Below are positions 23,741 through 32,679 of a stretch of 64,000 bases of DNA, one piece after another; position 1 is the first letter of the stretch, and each line of letters starts with the position of its first letter. The DNA lies in assembly GCA_021202395.1 (NCBI GenBank), contig JAJQDC010000062.1, positions 124,001 to 188,000 on the forward strand, written 5' to 3'. Source of the stretch: Clostridia bacterium. GTDB lineage: Bacteria > Bacillota > Clostridia > Christensenellales > Borkfalkiaceae. The notes beneath the pieces were generated by a model. That model worked only from the letters and a program-made list of their open reading frames with translations. It was not told where the DNA came from and did no database searches. Made by a program: the position numbers and the translations under genes.

Positions 23741-26104
23741 ATGGACTATAAAAGTTGCGAAAAGCTTGAACTTAATAAAGTGCTTGCCATTTGTGCGGAG
23801 TACGCCGTTCTTGACGGCACAAAGGAAGGGCTGCTTGCATTAAAACCCAGCGGCGATCTGGCTGAAGTGCGTGAGCGGCTTGCAAGAACTGCCGAAGCAG
23901 AAAATCTTTTGTATAACTACGGTGTAAGCGGCATTGAATTTTTTGACGATGTAAAAGATCTTTTGGTGCGCGCTAAAAAGGGGTCGGTATTGTCCTGCGC
24001 AGAACTTATGCAGGTAAATGCTTTAAACCGTTCGGCAAGAATAGCATTTAGTTCCGTTTCTGCCGTAAAAGCAGAAGAAATACCTTTAACTTCAGAAAAA
24101 TTAAACAAAATATATTACGACAGGGCGCTTGAAGACGATATATCAACAAAAATTATATCCGATACCGAAGTGAGTGATTTTGCAAGTACCCGTCTTTATG
24201 AAATACGAACAAAAATTAAATCTTTAAATGCAAGGATACGCTCTAAACTTGGTGAATATCTTACGGGAGATACTGCAAAATATTTGCAGGATAATTCTGT
24301 AACTATCCGTAACGACCGCTTTGTTATTCCCGTAAGGGCAGAATATAAAAGCAAGGTTCGTGGTCTTGTGCACGACCGTTCGCAGTCGGGTGCAACGTTT
24401 TTTATAGAGCCCGAATATGTGCTTGAACTTAATAACGAACTTATAGCCCTTACTATAGACGAAAAGGAAGAGGTGGAAAGGATATTAAAAAGTCTCTCTT
24501 CCCGCGTGGGGGCAGACAGCGAAAGGCTTATTGCTGACGCTGAAATTTTGTATGACATAGATGGATTTTATGCCCGTGCGCACTATGCTTACGCCACAAA
24601 AAGCACTCAGCCGCAGGTGAACGGCAGGGGCTATATAAATATAGTAAAGGGCAGGCATCCGCTTATAGACAAAAATAAAATTGTACCCGTAAGCATTGAA
24701 CTTGGCGGCAGTTATAACTTTTTATTATTGAGCGGTGCAAACACCGGCGGCAAGACGGTAACATTAAAAATGACCGGTTTGTTTTGCCTTATGGCGGCTT
24801 GCGGGCTGTTTATTCCCTGTGCTTCAGGCAGCAGCGTTGCTGTATTCAAGCAGGTTTTTTGCGACCTTGGCGACAGCCAGAGTATAGAAGAGAGTCTTTC
24901 AACTTTTTCTTCGCACGTAAAAAATCTTATTGAAATTGTAAACGGTGTAAATGCAGACAGTCTTGTGCTTATAGACGAACTGGGCGGCGGTACCAACCCC
25001 GACGAAGGGCAGGCTCTTGCAAGAGCAATTACAGAAAAACTTTTGTCTTGCGGCTGTAAGGGTATAATAACTACGCACTTTACTCCGCTTAAAGAGTTTG
25101 CTTACTCGGCAGAAGGAATAGAAAACGCCAGTATGGAGTTTGACTCTGCAACGTTAAAGCCCCTTTACAGTATTAAAATTGGTATGCCCGGTGCAAGTAA
25201 CGCTTTTGCCATTTGCCGCAGAATGGGGCTGGATGAAAGTATTTTGAATAACGCAGTGAACTATTTGTCAGAAGGCGGCAGAACTTTTGAAAATATAGTG
25301 CGGCGTGCCGAAGACAGCAGGGTTTATGCAGATTCTGTTGCGGCTGAAAATGAAAAACTTCGTACAGAACTTAAAGAAAAACTTGACGAAGCCGATAAAA
25401 AAGTTAAAGCTTTAGATAAAGAAAGGGAAAAACTTTTTGCCAATGCAAAGGCAGAAAGCCGCCGTATAGTTAACGAGCGGTCGCAAGAAGCAGAAGAACT
25501 TTTAACTGAAATCGAAAAGATTTTCAGTAAAGAAGTAATATACGAGAGCGACCTTATAAAGGCAAGAACGCTTAAAAACAAGATAAAAGATGCCGCATTC
25601 AGCGAAGAAGACGCCGTAGTCCGCCCCGTGCAATACGTAAAAGCAGATGCAAAAACATTAAAACCCGGTGCAAGGGTATATGTAGAAAAGATGCAGACGG
25701 CAGGCGAAGTTGTTAACATATCGCTTGCAAAAGGTGAAGCTGAAGTGCTTTGCGGCAGTATAAAAGTCCGTTGTAAAATTGCCGAACTGATGGTTATTAA
25801 TAACGGCGGACAAAGCGCAAAGTCAGAAGTAAAGGTGGTAAGGAAGTTACCGCAGTCTACCCCAAAACTTGAAATTAATGTAATAGGCTTGTCGGTAGAA
25901 GAAGCCCTTGCCGAAGTAGAAAATTTTATAGATAAAGCGGTAACCGACAATCTTGAAGAGATAAAAATAATTCACGGCGTTGGTACGGGTAAACTGCGCT
26001 CTGCCATAGCAAACAGGCTGCGTTTGCATAAAAATGTAAAGTCTTTCCGTTCGGGCGTGTATGGAGAAGGCGAAACGGGCGTTACAATTATAAAACTGAA
26101 ATAG
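23741..26104 (+). CDS. mutS2: MutS2 with C-terminal Smr domain
   Basis: A 787-residue MutS-type ATPase that lacks the mismatch-recognition domain. The family acts on recombination intermediates and, in Bacillus subtilis, on collided ribosomes. The ATPase core shows LLLSGANTGGKTVTLK (Walker A), LVLIDELGGGTNPDEG (Walker B) and TTHFTPLKEFA. A long coiled coil covers residues ~510-630. The Smr domain at residues ~710-787 keeps the HGVGTGKLR loop, but the usual LDLRG start of the nuclease motif reads INVIG. It sits in the uvrC-HAD-U32 transcript after 13 bases. Confidence 0.96.
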   Translation: MDYKSCEKLELNKVLAICAEYAVLDGTKEGLLALKPSGDLAEVRERLARTAEAENLLYNYGVSGIEFFDDVKDLLVRAKKGSVLSCAELMQVNALNRSARIAFSSVSAVKAEEIPLTSEKLNKIYYDRALEDDISTKIISDTEVSDFASTRLYEIRTKIKSLNARIRSKLGEYLTGDTAKYLQDNSVTIRNDRFVIPVRAEYKSKVRGLVHDRSQSGATFFIEPEYVLELNNELIALTIDEKEEVERILKSLSSRVGADSERLIADAEILYDIDGFYARAHYAYATKSTQPQVNGRGYINIVKGRHPLIDKNKIVPVSIELGGSYNFLLLSGANTGGKTVTLKMTGLFCLMAACGLFIPCASGSSVAVFKQVFCDLGDSQSIEESLSTFSSHVKNLIEIVNGVNADSLVLIDELGGGTNPDEGQALARAITEKLLSCGCKGIITTHFTPLKEFAYSAEGIENASMEFDSATLKPLYSIKIGMPGASNAFAICRRMGLDESILNNAVNYLSEGGRTFENIVRRAEDSRVYADSVAAENEKLRTELKEKLDEADKKVKALDKEREKLFANAKAESRRIVNERSQEAEELLTEIEKIFSKEVIYESDLIKARTLKNKIKDAAFSEEDAVVRPVQYVKADAKTLKPGARVYVEKMQTAGEVVNISLAKGEAEVLCGSIKVRCKIAELMVINNGGQSAKSEVKVVRKLPQSTPKLEINVIGLSVEEALAEVENFIDKAVTDNLEEIKIIHGVGTGKLRSAIANRLRLHKNVKSFRSGVYGEGETGVTIIKLK

Positions 26105-26111
26105 GAAAGAA

Positions 26112-26162
26112 TTTACCCCTAAGGTAATATTATATAAATAGTATTCAAAAAACAGGGGTAAA
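26112..26162 (+). promoter_or_regulatory. Inverted repeat that covers the ribosome-binding site of the YlxY-like gene
   Basis: TTTACCCCT (26112-26120) and AGGGGTAAA (26154-26162) pair perfectly over 9 bp with a 33-base A+T-rich loop. The right arm contains the Shine-Dalgarno-like AGGGG, 7 bases before the TTG start at 26166, so the hairpin would hide the site in the mRNA. Confidence 0.55.
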
Positions 26163-26165
26163 CTA

Positions 26166-26870
26166 TTGAAGAATAAGATTATTGCCGCGGTTACCAATCT
26201 GGTAATATGTACCGTTATTGTTGCAACGGCGGTGGTTGGTTTATACAGCGGCAGAACGGTAACCGTTTCTGACAACGGTGATAACGTTTATTATGGCTCG
26301 CAGGCAGGCACAAGCGGTGTAAGTCTGATGTTTAACGTTTACCAGAATACAGAAATTGTTTACAGTATTTTAGACGTATTGGACGAATACGGCGCAAAAT
26401 GCACGTTTTTTATAGGCGGCAGCTGGGCAGACGACAATGTAGACTGCGTGCGTGAAATTTATAACCGCGGGCACGAAATTGCCAGCCATGGGTACTTCCA
26501 TAAAGACCATTCGGCAATGTCTTACGAAGAAAATATTGCAGAAATTGAGCCGAGCGTGCGCCTTTTGACCATGATTTGCGGAACAGAAATTACGTTGTTT
26601 GCGCCGCCTTCAGGTGCGTATAACGATTATACGGTAAACGCTTGCGTTTCGCTTGGGTTAAAGGTTATAATGTGGAGCAGAGATACGATAGACTGGCGGG
26701 ATGCCGATACAGACCTTATTGTATCGCGCGCTACAAATAATCTGCAGGCAGGCGAGTTTGTGCTTATGCACCCCACGCAGAGTACCCTTGCGGCACTGCC
26801 TTTGGTTTTGTCTTACATAGGAAATACACAGCTTGAAGCCGTAACGGTTTCGCAGTGTTTAGGAGAATAA
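26166..26870 (+). CDS. YlxY-like polysaccharide deacetylase homologue with degenerate metal site
   Basis: A 234-residue protein with a short N-terminal membrane anchor (residues ~5-27) and a NodB-type fold. The TTG start is supported by the AGGGG site. The usual first motif TFDDG is absent; residues 53-60 read SLMFNVYQ, so the metal-binding Asp is missing, as in the YlxY subgroup. The second motif H-x3-H is kept (His108, His112), as are APPSGAYN and the LMHP strand. In Bacillus subtilis ylxY precedes the M16 peptidase gene mlpA, and the same pair occurs here with the next gene 2 bases away. A cell-wall or sporulation role is likely by family; catalysis is doubtful. Confidence 0.85.
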   Translation: MKNKIIAAVTNLVICTVIVATAVVGLYSGRTVTVSDNGDNVYYGSQAGTSGVSLMFNVYQNTEIVYSILDVLDEYGAKCTFFIGGSWADDNVDCVREIYNRGHEIASHGYFHKDHSAMSYEENIAEIEPSVRLLTMICGTEITLFAPPSGAYNDYTVNACVSLGLKVIMWSRDTIDWRDADTDLIVSRATNNLQAGEFVLMHPTQSTLAALPLVLSYIGNTQLEAVTVSQCLGE

Positions 26871-26872
26871 AA

Positions 26873-28111
26873 ATGGTTCATTTAAAAAGTTTTGATAACG
26901 GCATAAGGCTTGTAGTAAGGCCTATGGAAGGGTTAATGTCTGTAACTATGGGTATACTGGTTGGTACCGGAGCCTGCGTAGAGACAGATGAAGAAGACGG
27001 TATATCGCACTTTATTGAACATATGATGTTTAAGGGTACAGATAAAAGGAATGCTTTTCAGATTTCTGACGAAATGGACAGGATAGGTGCGCAGGTGAAC
27101 GCATTTACGGGCAAAGATCTTACCTGTTATTACGCAAAATCTATAACCGAAAATGCCCCTAAGGCATTTGAAATACTTGCAGACCTGTTCCTTAACAGCA
27201 AGTTCCCCGAACACGAAATGGTAAGGGAAAAGGGTGTAGTTGTAGAAGAAATTAACATGACCGAAGACACACCCGACGATTTATGTCTTGATTTGTTCGG
27301 GGAAGCCTATTACGGTAAGTGCGGCTATGGCAGGAATATTTTGGGCACACCCGAAAACGTTAACGGCTTTACCCGCAAAGATATTAAAAATTATATGGCT
27401 AAGCGGTACACCACAGATAATATAGTTATAGCAATGGCTGGCAACATAGATATTTCTCTTGCAGAAGATCTGGTAGAAAAATATTTTGGTTCGCTTGCCG
27501 CTACCCATAAAGAAAAGAGATTGATTCCCGCAAAAGGCATTCATAATTCACTTGTAAGGAATAAAGATATAGAGCAGGTGCACATAGCAATAGGTTATCC
27601 TTCCGTCTGCAGGGGGGCAGACCTTTATGAAGCCACCCAGCTGATGAATTCCGTTTTGGGCGGTTCTATGAGCTCAAGGCTCTTTCAGACGGTGCGTGAA
27701 AAACTTGGTCTTGCATATACGGTATATTCTTATCTTTCCCCTTATGCCGAAACGGGAACTTTAACCGTTTATGCAGGCGTAAACGCCAAAAGCTATAAAA
27801 AATCGGTAAACGCCGTTTATAAATGTATAGAAGAGCTTAAAAAGAAGTATTTGACTGAAGAAGAATTTTTGCGCGGCAAAGAACAGATGAAATCTTCCTT
27901 TGTGTTTGCAAAAGAAAGTTCAAGCTCCCAGATGCTTCTTTACGGAAAGGAGCTTATTTATAACGACAAGCTTTTTGATTTTGATGAAAAAATGAATAAG
28001 ATTAACGCCGTAACAAGGGAAGACGTTATAAAAGCTATAGATGAAAACTTTGACGAAAAGGGCATGGCTGCGGCAATAGTGGGCAAGCTTGACGAGCCGT
28101 TACCTTTATGA
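26873..28111 (+). CDS. M16 family zinc peptidase (YmxG/MlpA type)
   Basis: A 412-residue processing-peptidase-like protein. The start at 26873 follows AGGAG by a normal gap. The inverted zinc motif H-x-x-E-H is visible (SHFIEHMMFKGT), with the downstream glutamate in VVVEEINMTED. The C-terminal half has the R-Y pair region (SSRLFQTVREKLGLAYTVYSY) that binds substrate. It follows the YlxY-like gene as in Bacilli. The next gene overlaps by ATGA (28108-28111). The natural substrate is unknown. Confidence 0.94.
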   Translation: MVHLKSFDNGIRLVVRPMEGLMSVTMGILVGTGACVETDEEDGISHFIEHMMFKGTDKRNAFQISDEMDRIGAQVNAFTGKDLTCYYAKSITENAPKAFEILADLFLNSKFPEHEMVREKGVVVEEINMTEDTPDDLCLDLFGEAYYGKCGYGRNILGTPENVNGFTRKDIKNYMAKRYTTDNIVIAMAGNIDISLAEDLVEKYFGSLAATHKEKRLIPAKGIHNSLVRNKDIEQVHIAIGYPSVCRGADLYEATQLMNSVLGGSMSSRLFQTVREKLGLAYTVYSYLSPYAETGTLTVYAGVNAKSYKKSVNAVYKCIEELKKKYLTEEEFLRGKEQMKSSFVFAKESSSSQMLLYGKELIYNDKLFDFDEKMNKINAVTREDVIKAIDENFDEKGMAAAIVGKLDEPLPL

Positions 28112-28596
28112 GTAAAATAAAACACGGCTTTGCGCCCGTTTACGATAAAAACAGCAAAGTGCTTATATTGGGCAGTTTCCCTTCGGTAAAAAGCAGAGAG
28201 ATTGACTTTTATTACGGCAATAAACAAAACCGTTTCTGGAAGATGTTGTGCGGCTACTTTAATTATGCTATCCCTGTAGCAAAGGATGGCAAAATAAATT
28301 TTCTGCTGAAAAATAATGTAGCCCTATGGGATATTGTAACCGAATGTGAAATAGAAGGTTCTAAAGACGCAACAATAAAAAATTACAGTATCGCCGATCT
28401 TGATACCGTTTTGTCCTGTTCAGACATAAAACTTATTATTTTAAACGGCGGCACGTCGTACGATATATTTGAAAAGGCTTATAAGGGGATAGGCATTGAA
28501 TACATAAAATTGCCTTCTACAAGTCCTGCCAATACACGGTATGATGAAGCGCTGTGGGTAAATACGCTTGATAAGGTGTTTAAGGATAGATTATGA
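28108..28596 (+). CDS. DNA-deoxyinosine (hypoxanthine) glycosylase, UDG superfamily
   Basis: A 162-residue uracil-DNA-glycosylase-fold protein. Motif 1 is LILGSFPSVKSRE followed by YYGNKQNRFWKML; motif 2 is LPSTSPANTRYD. These correspond to family 6 (HDG) enzymes, which remove hypoxanthine (deaminated adenine) from DNA. The gene overlaps both neighbours by ATGA and is co-translated with a second DNA-repair protein. Confidence 0.88.
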   Translation: MSKIKHGFAPVYDKNSKVLILGSFPSVKSREIDFYYGNKQNRFWKMLCGYFNYAIPVAKDGKINFLLKNNVALWDIVTECEIEGSKDATIKNYSIADLDTVLSCSDIKLIILNGGTSYDIFEKAYKGIGIEYIKLPSTSPANTRYDEALWVNTLDKVFKDRL

Positions 28597-29273
28597 CATA
28601 CGAAGAACTGCTTGCTGAGCTTAAAAGTTTTTCAGAAGAAAAATTTGCCGAAGGCAATAAAAGGATAGTGAACGACCCCGCTCTTAAATTTATAGGGGTT
28701 AGAACGCCGCTTTTACGTAAAATCACAAAAAAGTATTTAAGTAATGAAGAAATATTTTCTTTCCCTGATGAGTATTACGAAGTTGTTTTTATAAAGCTTG
28801 CTATTGCTTCAGCTTTCAGTTACGAAAAACTTATTAACCGGCTGGGCGGGCTTGTTCCGCTTATAACAAATTGGGCGCTGTGCGACAGCGTATTTAAGCC
28901 CGTTTGCATTAAAAAGAATAAGCAGGCATTTGTACCTTACATAAAAAAGTATATTGCAAAGGAAGGGGAGTTTGAACAGCGGTTCGCCCTTATATCGCTT
29001 TTAAATTTTTATGTAGAAAAAGAGTGGTTTTGCCTGATAAAAGAATGTGTAGAGCGCTGTAATGCTGATTTATATTACACCATGATGGGTGCCGCTTGGC
29101 TTGTTGCCGAGGTGCTTGTTAAAGATTATGAGTACGGTTTGACAATTTTAAAAAGTACTATGTGTGATATAAAAGTAAAAAAGAAAGCAATTTCTAAGGC
29201 ATGCGACAGCTTCAGAATAACAGATTTACAAAAAAATGAGCTTAAAGCGATGAGATTAAATTTTAACGGTTAA
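28593..29273 (+). CDS. DNA alkylation repair protein, AlkD-like HEAT-repeat glycosylase
   Basis: A 226-residue all-helical protein of the DNA alkylation repair family. The N-terminal IGVRTPLLRKITKKYL and the central ITNWALCDSVFK segment, with the Trp and Asp that contact the damaged nucleotide in AlkD, support the call. AlkD-type enzymes excise bulky or cationic alkyl bases. It ends the M16-glycosylase unit. The lack of other alkylation genes nearby gives no further clue. Confidence 0.88.
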   Translation: MTYEELLAELKSFSEEKFAEGNKRIVNDPALKFIGVRTPLLRKITKKYLSNEEIFSFPDEYYEVVFIKLAIASAFSYEKLINRLGGLVPLITNWALCDSVFKPVCIKKNKQAFVPYIKKYIAKEGEFEQRFALISLLNFYVEKEWFCLIKECVERCNADLYYTMMGAAWLVAEVLVKDYEYGLTILKSTMCDIKVKKKAISKACDSFRITDLQKNELKAMRLNFNG

Positions 29274-29287
29274 AACGGTAAAAAGCA

Positions 29288-29316
29288 TTGACTTAAATTT
29301 ATTTTTTATTTAAAAT
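29288..29316 (+). promoter_or_regulatory. Promoter of tex
   Basis: TTGACT (29288-29293), 17-base spacer, TAAAAT (29311-29316); leader about 48 bases with an AGGAA site before the ATG at 29372. Confidence 0.75.
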
Positions 29317-29371
29317 ATTACGGTAGTAAAAATAAGGTTTTTATTAATTAACTTTACAGGAACGAAAGAAT

Positions 29372-31528
29372 ATGGATATTTTAGCCCAGCTTACGACAGA
29401 ATTTAATTTAAAGCCAGAACACACGGCAAACGTGGTTTCGCTTTTGGATGAAGGCAACACCGTGCCCTTTATAGCGCGTTACCGCAAAGAGATGACGGGT
29501 GCCATAGACGACCAGGTTTTACGCAACTTTGTAGACAGATACGAATACCTTAAAAATCTTGAAAAGCGTAAAGACGAAGTCCGCAAGTCCATTACCGAAC
29601 AGGGCAAAATGACAGAAGAGATAGAAACGGCTATTTCTGCCTGCGTAACCCTTACCGAAGTAGAAGACGTTTATCGCCCGTTCAAACAAAAGAAAAAGAC
29701 AAGGGCTTCTGTTGCAACAGAGCGCGGTCTTAAGGGGCTTGCAGATTTTATTCTTGATCAGCAGGGCGATCCTTATAAAGAAGCAGAAAAATACATAAAC
29801 CCCGAAAAAGAAGTGTCCGACGTTCAGTCGGCAATTAACGGTGCAAAAGATATAATTGCAGAAGTTATTTCTGATAACGCAGAATTGCGTAAAAAATTGC
29901 GTAATCTGTTTGAAAACCACGGCGAAATGCAGGTTAAAATGGTGAAAGACGACGGCAAGGGTACGTATGCAATGTACGCAGACTATGCCGAACTTGTACC
30001 TGAAATTAAAAACCACAGGATACTTGCGATAAACAGGGGAGAAAAAGAAGAGTGCCTTAAGGTAAAGCTTTATTTTAACCCCGACCTTGCAAAAAGGGTT
30101 TGTGCAGCAAAATATGTAACTTCTGACGGGGAGTGTGCTAAACTTATAACCGAAGCGGCAGACGACGGTTACGACAGACTTATTGAACCTTCTATAGAGC
30201 GTGAAGTGCGTGCCGCACTTACGGAACGTGCAGGCGAGCAGGCTATAAAAATGTTTGAAGTAAACCTTAAGCCGCTTTTGCTTCAGCCGCCCGTAAAGGG
30301 CAAGGTAACGCTTGGGCTTGACCCCGGTTACCGCACCGGCTGTAAAGTTGCCGTGGTAGACGAAACGGGCAAGGTGCTTGCAACATCGGTTATTTACCCC
30401 GTACCGCCCCACAACAAGATAGAAGAGAGCAAAGCCACAATAAAAAAACTTATTAAAGATTGTAATGTAGACGTTATTTCTATAGGTAACGGCACGGCAA
30501 GCAAAGAGACTGAAATTTTTGTTGCCGACCTTTTAAAGGAAGTGGATCGCGACGTAAGCTACGCAGTGGTAAACGAAGCGGGCGCAAGCGTTTATTCTGC
30601 AAGCCCCCTTGCGGTAGAAGAGTTCCCCGATTTTGACCTTACCCTGCGTTCGGCTGTTTCTATTGCCCGCCGCCTGCAGGATCCGCTTTCAGAGCTTATA
30701 AAAATAGATCCCAAGTCTATAGGGGTAGGCCAGTACCAGCACGATATGGATAAAAAGCGTTTGGATACCGTGCTTGGCGGCGTGCTTGAAGACTGCGTCA
30801 ACAGTGTGGGCGTAGACCTTAATACGGCAAGCTACTCGCTATTAAAGTACGTTTCAGGGCTCAATTCTGGCATAGCAAAAAATATTGTTGCTTACAGGGA
30901 AGAAAACGGTAAATTTACCAGCCGTTCCCAGCTTTTAAAGGTAAGCAAACTTGGCGCTAAAGCATATGAACAGTGTGCTGGCTTCCTTAGGATACCCGAC
31001 GGCAAGAACATTCTTGACAATACCGCAGTACACCCCGAATCGTATAAAAAGGCAGAAAAATTATTGTCCCTTTTCGGCTATACCGAAGAAGACGTTAAAA
31101 ACGGCAACATCGGCGAACTTATGGCAAAAGTCAAAGCCTTTGGTGAAGATAAAGCAGCAGAGTATGCCGAACTTGACAAGGCTACAATGTACGACATTAT
31201 AATAGAGCTTACCAAACCGGGCAGGGATATAAGAGATTCTTTACCCGCACCCAAACTGCGTAAAGATATAATGGGGCTTGAAGACCTTTCTGTCGGAATG
31301 GTGGTAGACGGCGTGGTAAGGAACGTAATAGACTTTGGTGCGTTTATAGATATCGGTGTGCATCAGGACGGGCTTGTGCACGTATCTGAAATTACCGACA
31401 GGTATATAAAACACCCTTCTGACGTTTTAAAGGTCGGCCAGCAGGTAAAAGCTGTTATAATAAGCGTAGACGTAAAAAAGCAGCGTATTGGTTTATCTTT
31501 AAAGCAGCTGAAAAAAATGAGTAATTGA
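29372..31528 (+). CDS. tex: Tex-family RNA-binding transcription accessory protein
   Basis: A 718-residue nucleic-acid-binding protein. The N-terminal part begins with the usual PFIARYRKEMTGAIDD; a YqgF/RNase H-like domain follows (TLGLDPGYRTGCKVAVVD, residues ~310-440), then tandem helix-hairpin-helix motifs (LNTASYSLLKYVSGLNSGIA) and a C-terminal S1 RNA-binding domain (GMVVDGVVRNVIDFGAFID). Tex proteins act in transcription and ribosome-related quality control in several bacteria; the exact role is open. It has its own promoter and stands alone; the promoter of acpP begins at its stop codon. Confidence 0.96.
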   Translation: MDILAQLTTEFNLKPEHTANVVSLLDEGNTVPFIARYRKEMTGAIDDQVLRNFVDRYEYLKNLEKRKDEVRKSITEQGKMTEEIETAISACVTLTEVEDVYRPFKQKKKTRASVATERGLKGLADFILDQQGDPYKEAEKYINPEKEVSDVQSAINGAKDIIAEVISDNAELRKKLRNLFENHGEMQVKMVKDDGKGTYAMYADYAELVPEIKNHRILAINRGEKEECLKVKLYFNPDLAKRVCAAKYVTSDGECAKLITEAADDGYDRLIEPSIEREVRAALTERAGEQAIKMFEVNLKPLLLQPPVKGKVTLGLDPGYRTGCKVAVVDETGKVLATSVIYPVPPHNKIEESKATIKKLIKDCNVDVISIGNGTASKETEIFVADLLKEVDRDVSYAVVNEAGASVYSASPLAVEEFPDFDLTLRSAVSIARRLQDPLSELIKIDPKSIGVGQYQHDMDKKRLDTVLGGVLEDCVNSVGVDLNTASYSLLKYVSGLNSGIAKNIVAYREENGKFTSRSQLLKVSKLGAKAYEQCAGFLRIPDGKNILDNTAVHPESYKKAEKLLSLFGYTEEDVKNGNIGELMAKVKAFGEDKAAEYAELDKATMYDIIIELTKPGRDIRDSLPAPKLRKDIMGLEDLSVGMVVDGVVRNVIDFGAFIDIGVHQDGLVHVSEITDRYIKHPSDVLKVGQQVKAVIISVDVKKQRIGLSLKQLKKMSN

Positions 31529-31529
31529 C

Positions 31530-31558
31530 TTGACAAAGCACTTGTGTTATTGTAAAAT
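31530..31558 (+). promoter_or_regulatory. Promoter of acpP
   Basis: TTGACA (31530-31535), 17-base spacer, TAAAAT (31553-31558). The -35 box starts 2 bases after the tex stop codon. Confidence 0.8.
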
Positions 31559-31592
31559 TTAATAAATACCAAGGGTGTGGAGAACATTTAAT

Positions 31593-31814
31593 ATGTTAGA
31601 AAAAGTAAAAGAAATGCTTGCCGACCAGCTCGGCATAGACGTTAATACAATTACGGCAGACAGCGATATTACCAAAGATCTTGGCGCAGATTCGCTTGAC
31701 GTTGTAGAACTTCTTATGGGGCTTGAAGACCAGACCGGCAAAACTATCCCCGAAGATAAAATTGCCGAAATCAAAACAGTAGGCGATGTCGTAAAAGTAT
31801 TAGAGAGCTTATAA
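31593..31814 (+). CDS. acpP: Acyl carrier protein
   Basis: A 73-residue carrier for growing acyl chains in fatty-acid synthesis. The phosphopantetheine attachment serine is Ser34 in LGADSLDVVELLM. The ATG at 31593 follows a GGAG-like site; an upstream frame extension from 31575 is not needed. The gene is monocistronic. Unlike in many Firmicutes, no fab or plsX gene and no rnc gene is next to it. Confidence 0.96.
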   Translation: MLEKVKEMLADQLGIDVNTITADSDITKDLGADSLDVVELLMGLEDQTGKTIPEDKIAEIKTVGDVVKVLESL

Positions 31815-31824
31815 TTTTTTCAGT

Positions 31825-31874
31825 AAAAAAAACGCCGTTTACCGCATTCACATACGGAATTTTTGTAAACGGCG
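31825..31874 (-). terminator. Terminator of the GNAT gene
   Basis: On the minus strand a 10-bp stem (31865-31874 with 31833-31842, long loop that itself can pair CCG/CGG) is followed by eight T residues. Confidence 0.75.
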
Positions 31875-31891
31875 CCGTAAAATTTAGTATT

Positions 31892-31920
31892 AAAGGGCGT
31901 GGTGTGAAGCCATGCCCTTT
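31892..31920 (+). terminator. Hairpin between acpP and the GNAT gene
   Basis: An 11-bp stem with one G-T pair (31892-31902 with 31910-31920, 7-nt loop) is followed by AATTATATT. It is a possible acpP terminator, though the T tail is poor. Confidence 0.5.
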
Positions 31921-31947
31921 AATTATATTATGTTAAGAATTTCAAAA

Positions 31948-32436
31948 TTAGTTTTCTTCAATTTTTTCGTAAGCTATTCGCGGGGTGTTATCGGTAGTAT
32001 AAATTATTCCGCATTTTTTAAAACCGTGTTTAGAAATTAAATGTTGCATTATTTTGTTATCTTTGTGGGTATCTATCCGCAAATGCTTTATAACAAACTT
32101 ACAATAGCTGATAACGGTTGAAAATACGCCTTTTGCTTTACCGTTACTTGCTATCCTGTGAATGGTGCCGTAAATTTCGTCCGAAAGCCATTCACCGTTT
32201 TCTATGTAACTGTAAGTCGTGTCGTAGCCTATAATAAACGCAAACACCGCTACAATTTCGTTTTCTTCTATAACATAAAGATTTTTATTTTCAATGTCGT
32301 TTATCAGCGTTTTTTTCGACGGCTCGCTATCTTTCCATTGCGTCGGATTACCCGTATTTTTCATAAATTCACGGGCGTAGTCATAAATTTTAAGTATTTT
32401 ATCCAAATCAGATAATTTTGCTAATCTTATTTCCAT
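31948..32436 (-). CDS. GNAT-family N-acetyltransferase
   Basis: A 162-residue acetyltransferase. The start is set at the ATG at 32436 (MEIRLAKLSDLDKIL); a TTG five codons upstream is possible, and neither has a clear ribosome-binding site. The beta-strand NLYVIEENEIVAVFAF, the central acetyl-CoA loop region with GKAKGVFSTVI and the C-terminal HGFKKCGIIY strand fit the GNAT fold; the typical Q/RxxGxG/A loop is modified to NGKAKG. The substrate is unknown. It is a single gene, next to the insertion element. Confidence 0.8.
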   Translation of the reverse strand: MEIRLAKLSDLDKILKIYDYAREFMKNTGNPTQWKDSEPSKKTLINDIENKNLYVIEENEIVAVFAFIIGYDTTYSYIENGEWLSDEIYGTIHRIASNGKAKGVFSTVISYCKFVIKHLRIDTHKDNKIMQHLISKHGFKKCGIIYTTDNTPRIAYEKIEEN

Positions 32437-32526
32437 TTTTGTAACTTTCAAAATCTAAATATTTTTGTTTATTATAAAACTCTTACATTAAAAACGCAAC
32501 AATATGAAGTTTTAAATTAAGGCAAT

Positions 32527-32551
32527 AAACGCCCGCAAAAAGCGGGCGTTT
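32527..32551. terminator. G+C-rich hairpin outside the insertion element
   Basis: A 10-bp perfect stem AAACGCCCGC/GCGGGCGTTT with an AAAAA loop; 14 bases before the left-end hairpin of the IS. It may insulate the element from outside transcription. Confidence 0.55.
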
Positions 32552-32564
32552 AAATTGTAAAAAG

Positions 32565-32587
32565 TTAACCACCCGCTAAGCGGGTGG
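32565..32587 (+). repeat. Left-end hairpin of the IS200/IS605 element
   Basis: TTAACCA leads into an 8-bp stem CCACCCGC/GCGGGTGG with a TAA loop. A near copy with compensating base changes exists at 41109-41128. Confidence 0.7.
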
Positions 32588-32679
32588 CAAAAAGGAAGCG
32601 GAAGCGTTGCAAAAAAAACTCCTATGATATAATAAATGTGGCTACCAACCGCAAATAAAAATCACAGGAGGATCCAAAA

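Noticed and set aside
29519-30412. 297-codon open frame antisense to tex
   Set aside because: Lies fully inside tex on the other strand, is Cys/Phe/Lys rich without domains, and has no promoter or ribosome-binding site.
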